A DNA stretch of 59,381 nucleotides, taken from Bacteroidales bacterium. Its GTDB lineage: Bacteria > Bacteroidota > Bacteroidia > Bacteroidales > UBA10428. The notes beneath the pieces were generated by a model. It was not told where the DNA came from and ran no database searches. It saw only the letters and a list, made by a program, of their open reading frames with translations. The stretch spans positions 1-59,381 of the forward strand of contig JAFGPL010000215.1 in NCBI GenBank assembly GCA_016936215.1, in the 5' to 3' direction. Of the stretch, positions 54,137-59,381 are shown in pieces. Numbering within the stretch: position 1 is the stretch's first letter; each line of letters begins with the position of its first letter. Position numbers and translations under genes: made by a program.

Positions 54137-55822
54137 ATGTTCAGACATTCCATTTTTGTATATATCCTTTTCACAGCAATAGTACCCGTAAGCCTTTCAG
54201 GCCAGGATGCCTTGTTCGAATGCCTCGACAAGCAACTGGAAGGCCTGGGCAAAACTTTTGAGGCACAGGAACGCCCCCCTTATTTTATTGATTTCAGGGT
54301 AAACGAAAATAAACTTTCTTACCTTCAGTATTCATCAGGAAACCTTGTACAAGACCACTCCGGGCATAACCGTATCATGACAATAAGTACAAGGGTAGGT
54401 AATTACCATGAAGACAATACCACTGTTACAGATGTTGAAGGTTATGGCAGCTATGGCGATAACTACGATAGTTTCCAGCTTCCTGTCGAAGATGATTCAA
54501 TGGCAATAAATCATGTGATAAGAAAAGAAATTGACAGAAATTACAAAGGTGTATTGCAGGACTACAAATCGAATATTAACGGGAAAACAGAAAAAAAGGA
54601 AAAAAAGGATACAATTCCTGCCTTTTCAAAAGAGGCGCCTTCGGTATATTCCGAGCCCCCTATTGAGAACCTTGTTGACGGGACATTCATTCCCCGGTGG
54701 AAAGCGCTGTTTAAGGAAATATCCGAAATCTTTGCCAAAGACTCAAATATCGTGATGAACGAAATGTCGCTCACCGTTTCAAACGAGCGTATATACTACC
54801 TGAACACCGAAGGCACTAGAATTGTGCAAAACAGGCCACAGTTAATGCTGTATGTTTTCTCGGTAATTACTACCAAAGAACGCAACCTTGTACCATTGTT
54901 CAATTCATATGTGGCAAAAAATGCTGACGGCCTCCCCGGAAGGGACCAGTTGATTGCCGATTGCAACAAAATGCTCGCCATGCTGAATGAACTTCGGAAA
55001 GCCCCGCTTGCAGACCCATATGCAGGCCCTTCGATATTTTCGCCCGAAGCAGCCGGCGTCATCTTTCACGAAATCTTCGGCCACCGTATCGAAGGACAAC
55101 GTATGCGAAGTGAATTTGATGGTCAGACCTTTATAGATAAAATAGGCAAAAAGGTGCTGCTCGACGGCCTCACCCTTGAGTTTAACCCTACCATACAAGA
55201 ATACAACGGTTTGCCATTATTTGGTAGTTACCAATACGATGATGAAGGGGTTAAATCAAAAGCCGTTACCGTTGTGGAAAAAGGTATCCTTAAAGATTTT
55301 CTGATGTCGCGTATTCCCATAAAGACCCATCTGCAATCAAACGGACACGGACGTGCGCAGGCAGGAATGGCGCCGTTCAGCAGACAGTCGAACCTGATCG
55401 TTAAGTTCGACAAGGGTGAAACCGATGAAGCGATGCGCAAAATGCTTGTCAGGGAATGCAAAAAACAGAAAAAAAGTTACGGCTACCTTATTAAAGAGGT
55501 ATTCGGCGGTTTTACCAATACCATGGTCTTTTCACCCCAGGTATTTAATATAATGCCTACCGTAGTTTACAGAATTTACACCGATGGCAGGCCTGATGAA
55601 CTGGTTCGCGGTGTTACCTTCATCGGGACACCCCTGGCGGTTTTTTCAGAAATTATCGCGTATGGAAACAAACACGAGGTATTTAATGGTTTTTGCGGCG
55701 CTGAATCAGGATCGGTACCCGTTTCAACGATAAGCCCTTCTCTCCTGATCAAGAAAATTGAAACCCAGAAAGACCCCGACACTAAAGTTCAGTTGCCGGT
55801 AATTCCCAAACCATCAAAATAA
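54137..55822 (+). CDS. Exported TldD-like metalloprotease (active subunit)
   Basis: 561 residues with a signal peptide (FVYILFTAIVPVSLSG), unlike the cytoplasmic TldD of E. coli. The zinc motif HExxxH is present as His311-Glu312...His316 (IFHEIFGHRIEGQR). The third ligand cysteine and following block are kept (FCGAESGSVPVSTISPSLLI). The family cleaves unfolded or peptide substrates and matures some ribosomal peptides. It lies nine bases before a paralog lacking the metal site, echoing the TldD/TldE heterodimer but in the periplasm. A Lys-rich linker lies near residues 148-160. Confidence 0.92.
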   Translation: MFRHSIFVYILFTAIVPVSLSGQDALFECLDKQLEGLGKTFEAQERPPYFIDFRVNENKLSYLQYSSGNLVQDHSGHNRIMTISTRVGNYHEDNTTVTDVEGYGSYGDNYDSFQLPVEDDSMAINHVIRKEIDRNYKGVLQDYKSNINGKTEKKEKKDTIPAFSKEAPSVYSEPPIENLVDGTFIPRWKALFKEISEIFAKDSNIVMNEMSLTVSNERIYYLNTEGTRIVQNRPQLMLYVFSVITTKERNLVPLFNSYVAKNADGLPGRDQLIADCNKMLAMLNELRKAPLADPYAGPSIFSPEAAGVIFHEIFGHRIEGQRMRSEFDGQTFIDKIGKKVLLDGLTLEFNPTIQEYNGLPLFGSYQYDDEGVKSKAVTVVEKGILKDFLMSRIPIKTHLQSNGHGRAQAGMAPFSRQSNLIVKFDKGETDEAMRKMLVRECKKQKKSYGYLIKEVFGGFTNTMVFSPQVFNIMPTVVYRIYTDGRPDELVRGVTFIGTPLAVFSEIIAYGNKHEVFNGFCGAESGSVPVSTISPSLLIKKIETQKDPDTKVQLPVIPKPSK

Positions 55823-55831
55823 CTGATTTGC

Positions 55832-57634
55832 ATGTCAAGAATTCGATCAAAAAATATAATGAACAAGATGTTATTTACCCGAGTATCAGTTTTTTCAATA
55901 GTTCTCACCCTTGTGGTGAGCATCCCTTCAGTAGCAACCGCAGGTGAACTTACCAGCGCTGACAGTATCATTATCAGGGCATTAAAAGATGAACTATACC
56001 GTAACCTTGAACAGTTGCATGACAAAGAAACAGGTAAACCCTTCTTCATAAGCTATACCTACCTCGACGGTGAGGTGGCAGAAGCATCTGCATTACTCGG
56101 CGCGCTTCATTCTTCAGATCAGTTTAAAAGTTCAAGCTGGGGTATCAGGCTAATGATGGGAGACTATGATGTTAATGATGAAAACTTTCAGGATAATTTC
56201 AGCCGCGAACAGGCAGACAATGTACCCATTACCCGACAACCACCTATTGATGTTGATTACGAAGGGATCAGGAACACTTTTTGGTGGAATACCAGCAATG
56301 TATTCCAGTCTGCCACCCAGAGTTTCAAAAGTAAACAGGCTGCACTTAAAGACAAGCCAATAACAGAAGGCCAGGACTTGTTGCCGGATTATACAAAGGC
56401 AGAACCGGTAAAAATATACAGGACCAATATTCGTGGAGGGGTTTCTAAAGAAAAACTCGAATCTCTTGTCAAAGATATTTCAAATATTTTCAGGGAATAC
56501 AATGATGTTTCCATCTCTGATGTTTCTGCCTACCATTTCAATTCAAAAGTTTATATTTTCAATACCGAAGGTTCTGAAATCATTATCCCCCTGAACATTG
56601 CAACTTTGGAAATCTCTGCCAGTGTTTATTCTGCGAGGGGTGAAATTTTCAGGAGCAATCTTTCGTTTATTGGTAAAAACTTAGATGACTTACCACCTGC
56701 CGATTCAATAAAAAACGCCGCAGGAAAACTGGCCGGGTACCTTCTTCAACTGAGGCAGGCAGAAATCATAAATGAAAGATACACCGGCCCTGTATTATTT
56801 GAAGGAAATGCTGCAGCAGGAATATTTGCAGGATGTCTTTTCGGCAGGGAAAGACAGTTTATCGCTGACCGCGACCCGCTTGTCAATTCGCTTTCGAAAA
56901 GTATGCTCCCGAAAAACACTTATTCGAGGGAGTCAAAACTCGAAAAAAGGGTAGTTTCAAAAGACCTTACCGTAAAGGCCCTTCCCCGTCTTAAAGAATA
57001 TAACGGCATTCCACTTCTGGGAGCTTTCGAAGTAGATGCCGAGTGTATTGTGCCACCCGGGGAGATTGTACTCGTAGAAAAAGGTATCCTCAAAAACATG
57101 TTTTGCGACAGGATACCTACTAAAAACTTTAAACAGTCAAACGGGCATAACCGCGTCGGGCTCAGTTATGGCGGATATACCAGCGGGATTGCACCAGGGG
57201 TAATCGTTGTTGAATCCGAAAACAGGTCTGATACTGCTGCATTGAAGCAAAAGATTGTTGAATTGGCCAATGACAGGGGACTTGAATATGTATTGATTGT
57301 AAGACCGTTAATCGGAGGAATATGCCACAGCCCTTACTGCTTTTATAAACTTGATATAAATACCGGTAAAGAAGTGCTGGTGTACAACATGTCGCTTCCG
57401 TCAATGGAGCTTAAATACCTTAACAAAATTGCAGGCACAGGCAACGGTATCGTGGTAAACAACCAGGTATTCAATCAGTCAAATTACAGGAGCGGGGCTT
57501 CAAAGAGCGGATTTCCTGCCTCATTCATTGTTCCTGATGCACTTTTAGTTGAAGAGATGGAGGTCGGGCCCCTATTCCCGTATTCCGACCTTGATGTACC
57601 TTTTTACGACAGCCAGTTTGGTATGGATGAATAA
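55832..57634 (+). CDS. Exported TldE/PmbA-like partner lacking the metal site
   Basis: 600 residues (591 if the ATG at 55859 is used, which gives a tidier signal peptide: VFSIVLTLVVSIPSVATA). It aligns along its length with the upstream gene, but IFHEIFGHR is replaced by IFAGCLFGR, with Ala333 in place of the first ligand His. The zinc cysteine block has become SGASKSGFPASF. Catalysis is therefore unlikely, and a structural partner role like TldE is inferred. Only nine bases separate the genes, so they are cotranscribed. Confidence 0.92.
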   Translation: MSRIRSKNIMNKMLFTRVSVFSIVLTLVVSIPSVATAGELTSADSIIIRALKDELYRNLEQLHDKETGKPFFISYTYLDGEVAEASALLGALHSSDQFKSSSWGIRLMMGDYDVNDENFQDNFSREQADNVPITRQPPIDVDYEGIRNTFWWNTSNVFQSATQSFKSKQAALKDKPITEGQDLLPDYTKAEPVKIYRTNIRGGVSKEKLESLVKDISNIFREYNDVSISDVSAYHFNSKVYIFNTEGSEIIIPLNIATLEISASVYSARGEIFRSNLSFIGKNLDDLPPADSIKNAAGKLAGYLLQLRQAEIINERYTGPVLFEGNAAAGIFAGCLFGRERQFIADRDPLVNSLSKSMLPKNTYSRESKLEKRVVSKDLTVKALPRLKEYNGIPLLGAFEVDAECIVPPGEIVLVEKGILKNMFCDRIPTKNFKQSNGHNRVGLSYGGYTSGIAPGVIVVESENRSDTAALKQKIVELANDRGLEYVLIVRPLIGGICHSPYCFYKLDINTGKEVLVYNMSLPSMELKYLNKIAGTGNGIVVNNQVFNQSNYRSGASKSGFPASFIVPDALLVEEMEVGPLFPYSDLDVPFYDSQFGMDE

Positions 57635-57673
57635 ATATATGGTATATGGCCTGGTGTAACAACTACCAAAAAA

Positions 57674-57866
57674 TAAACTAATTTTTTACTTCAGAGAAGG
57701 TATTCAAAGACCCGGCTTTGTTCTCTTTTGTCTTTCTGAACGATAGTGAAGAATCTAATTTACAAAATAATAAAGATTTTTCGTTTCCTGCCTGAAGCAG
57801 GCAGGCACTCAAAATGACAAAAGACAGGCTTTTTGAACAGCCACTTTAAACCTGAAAATTAGTTTA
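57674..57866. repeat. MITE-like repeat with 12-bp terminal inverted repeats
   Basis: TAAACTAATTTT (57674-57685) and its reverse complement (57855-57866) bound a 193-bp non-coding stretch. The inside has a CCTGCCTGAAGCAGGCAGG hairpin, and GTCTTTCTGAACGATAGTG followed by GAAGAATCTAAT, the wording of a common Bacteroidota palindromic repeat. It occupies nearly all of the gap between the TldE-like gene and the pectate lyase. Confidence 0.6.
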
Positions 57867-57904
57867 CTTATTTACCAATGATAACACCAGAGCATGTATT
57901 ATTC

Positions 57905-59071
57905 TCAGTTAATCCATCGCTTTTGCCAGGAGCGATATTTGTTGAGCGTTTCCTGCGGCAGGTAGGTATACCATCCGTATCCCACCCTTCTTTCCCTGTC
58001 AACCTCGGCAAACGAATACACGATGTTACCTGTACGGGTGCAAAACAGTGGTTTTGCAGAATTTAATTCATAAAAGCGGGGCCAGACAGGCGGTGCCAGC
58101 GGGTCTTTAACCACCTTTTTATCGGTTTTGATTGCCCCCGAAGGATATACGTTGATCTCTTCCGCTTCAAATGTTTCAATGCGGATGCCTGTGATTTTTT
58201 GTTCATCGAACCATTTTATGGCTGCCTGTATGGCATTGATTACTTCCCTTTCAGGATTTTCAATTTCCATGAGAAAATTGGCAATCACCGCACTTTCGCG
58301 GCTGCAAAGGGCCACGGGCTCGAATTTTCGGGCAGGTGCCGGAAACAGTGTCCTTTCATCGTGTTGCTGCGCCCAGGCTGTCAACTTCCCGTTTTCTTTA
58401 ACCTGGCACTCCAGGATACATTTAATGCCCCTGTCGAAACTGTCTTTAATATTCGCCCTTCTACCGATATCAACAAATTCATAACAGGGATTGTTATCAA
58501 GGATATCCTTAAACATTTGCATAATACCGATCATCACATCATCGTTAAAAGTAATGTACCGGCTGTAGTCATCTTTAAGTGGATATATCTGCGGCCATCC
58601 GCCATTAGGGTATTGCGCTGCAAGGGTATAGTCTAAGCCTTTCAGACAGGCAGTTTTATACTTCTCCTCACCGGTAACAGTGTAAATCTTAGCCATGCTT
58701 TCAATTTGTGAATAGGTGGTGGAATTATCGAAGGTAGTTTCAAGCATGTTTTTTGCCTTCATCAGGCTGTCTTTCTGGCTTTCGGTAAGTATGGCCTGCA
58801 TGTCGTAGTTTTTTGGCCACCCGCCGTTTTCCTGCTGGTAGAGAAGAATGTTATCACCGATAGCTGCCAATTGGTTGCTTCGGTGTTTTGGGTGCCCCGG
58901 CCGCGCATTGATCACGTTTTCACGTTCGTGAATGAAATACCAGTGCATGGCACTGCTGCGAAAGAGATGGGTGTCGAGCACGGCACAATCAAGGGAGACT
59001 TGTGCAAGACAATCTGTGAAAAGTGCCAAAAATGTCATAACCTTCAACACCATAAAATATTTGATCTTCAT
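57905..59071 (-). CDS. Exported pectate lyase, PL10-like
   Basis: 388 residues with a signal peptide (FMVLKVMTFLALFTDCLAQ). The PL10-type catalytic (alpha/alpha) toroid motifs are visible: QENGGWPKNYDMQ, TTYSQIESMAKIY, YPNGGWPQIYPL, YITFNDDVMIGIM, LTAWAQQHDERTL, and near the C terminus WPRFYELNSAKPLFC and VGYGWYTYLP. PL10 enzymes cut polygalacturonate by beta-elimination with calcium. No CBM or lipobox is attached, so it should be periplasmic or secreted. No SusCD pair is near; it is probably the edge of another plant-cell-wall gene set. Confidence 0.9.
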   Translation of the reverse strand: MKIKYFMVLKVMTFLALFTDCLAQVSLDCAVLDTHLFRSSAMHWYFIHERENVINARPGHPKHRSNQLAAIGDNILLYQQENGGWPKNYDMQAILTESQKDSLMKAKNMLETTFDNSTTYSQIESMAKIYTVTGEEKYKTACLKGLDYTLAAQYPNGGWPQIYPLKDDYSRYITFNDDVMIGIMQMFKDILDNNPCYEFVDIGRRANIKDSFDRGIKCILECQVKENGKLTAWAQQHDERTLFPAPARKFEPVALCSRESAVIANFLMEIENPEREVINAIQAAIKWFDEQKITGIRIETFEAEEINVYPSGAIKTDKKVVKDPLAPPVWPRFYELNSAKPLFCTRTGNIVYSFAEVDRERRVGYGWYTYLPQETLNKYRSWQKRWIN

Positions 59072-59381
59072 TGCAATTATAATTAGATTGTTGAAATTAT
59101 GCCGTTAATTTTTTATTTACAAATATTGCAGGGAATTATTAATCCTGTCATTACGAAGCTTTGATCCTGATAAAAATGAAGCTTTGGTTTAGAAAGAATG
59201 GTTGAAACAATCTTGATACAAAGGGATTACCGTACAATAAGTTAAAAGAAATCGGACAAATAATTCGGGTTGATACAAAAAATTTGTAAATTGGACTGTT
59301 TTTTTTAAGGCAGCAACACAATATTTTATTAAAAACTGAAAAAATCCTGTGAAACAAAACCTCAACCAATGCTATAATAGC
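59072..59381. other. Right-edge gap without a recognisable gene
   Basis: These 310 bases upstream of the pectate lyase are AT-rich. A 72-residue minus-strand frame (59151-59369) shows no family features and low-complexity composition. I see no promoter matching the consensus well and no tRNA. Confidence 0.4.

Noticed and set aside
59151-59369. 72-residue minus-strand frame at the right edge
   Set aside because: No family features, AT-rich composition and no promoter or ribosome-binding signal; likely chance.

Overview
The window comes from a chromosome of the phylum Bacteroidota, probably the Bacteroidales/Marinilabiliales side, although nothing here fixes the genus. The evidence is a SusC/SusD polysaccharide utilisation locus with a hybrid two-component sensor, several TAnnTTTG-type -7 promoter boxes, few Shine-Dalgarno sequences, and short palindromic intergenic repeats of the kind common in this phylum. 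The genes look like ordinary chromosomal accessory and housekeeping content; I see no phage, plasmid, insertion sequence transposase or CRISPR array.

Layout, left to right. 0-4.2 kb: a soluble PAS-rich hybrid histidine kinase (-), a repeat-filled gap, a small exported lipocalin-like protein and a SAM methyltransferase. 4.3-9.8 kb: a tightly overlapping tripartite RND efflux operon (adaptor, pump, outer-membrane channel). 9.9-31 kb: a polysaccharide utilisation locus. A CE20-like acetylesterase (+) faces a minus-strand cluster read in the order HTCS sensor/regulator, GH31 alpha-xylosidase-like enzyme with a PA14 insert, SusC, SusD, a PKD-containing surface lipoprotein, a GH97 with a retaining-type aspartate, and a GH2 beta-galactosidase. 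The set fits stripping the side chains of acetylated galacto-xyloglucan oligosaccharides, with no endo-glucanase present. A terminator sits inside the locus, between the Sus genes and the two downstream hydrolases.

31-45 kb: an AsmA-like protein with a long coiled-coil tail, ferritin, NADP isocitrate dehydrogenase and DnaX (with a run of 10 A that looks like a programmed slippage site). These are followed by an XRE-cupin regulator with an aminotransferase and citrate synthase, a PiT-type phosphate transporter, and a membrane protein with a spermidine-synthase-like domain. Citrate synthase, isocitrate dehydrogenase and an aminotransferase suggest the oxidative branch leading to 2-oxoglutarate and glutamate, though no aconitase is present.

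45-59.4 kb: a TonB-dependent receptor, a divergent GroES-like protein, an EIIA-like/CBS protein paired with an SLC13/ArsB-type permease, and an approximately 530-nt stretch with all the marks of an independently transcribed, highly structured noncoding RNA (promoter box, many hairpins with UUCG and GNRA loops, strong terminator). Then come a three-copy tandem repeat, a leucine-rich repeat protein, an SDR lacking its catalytic residues, a stand-alone RAM (Lrp/AsnC ligand-binding) domain, an exported TldD/TldE-like pair with one active and one degenerate metal site, and a PL10 pectate lyase.

The items most worth a second look are the unidentified structured RNA at about 50.5-51.07 kb, the A10 slippage site in dnaX, the exported TldD/TldE pair, and two enzymes or sensors (SDR, EIIA-like) that appear to have lost their catalytic or phosphorylated residues.
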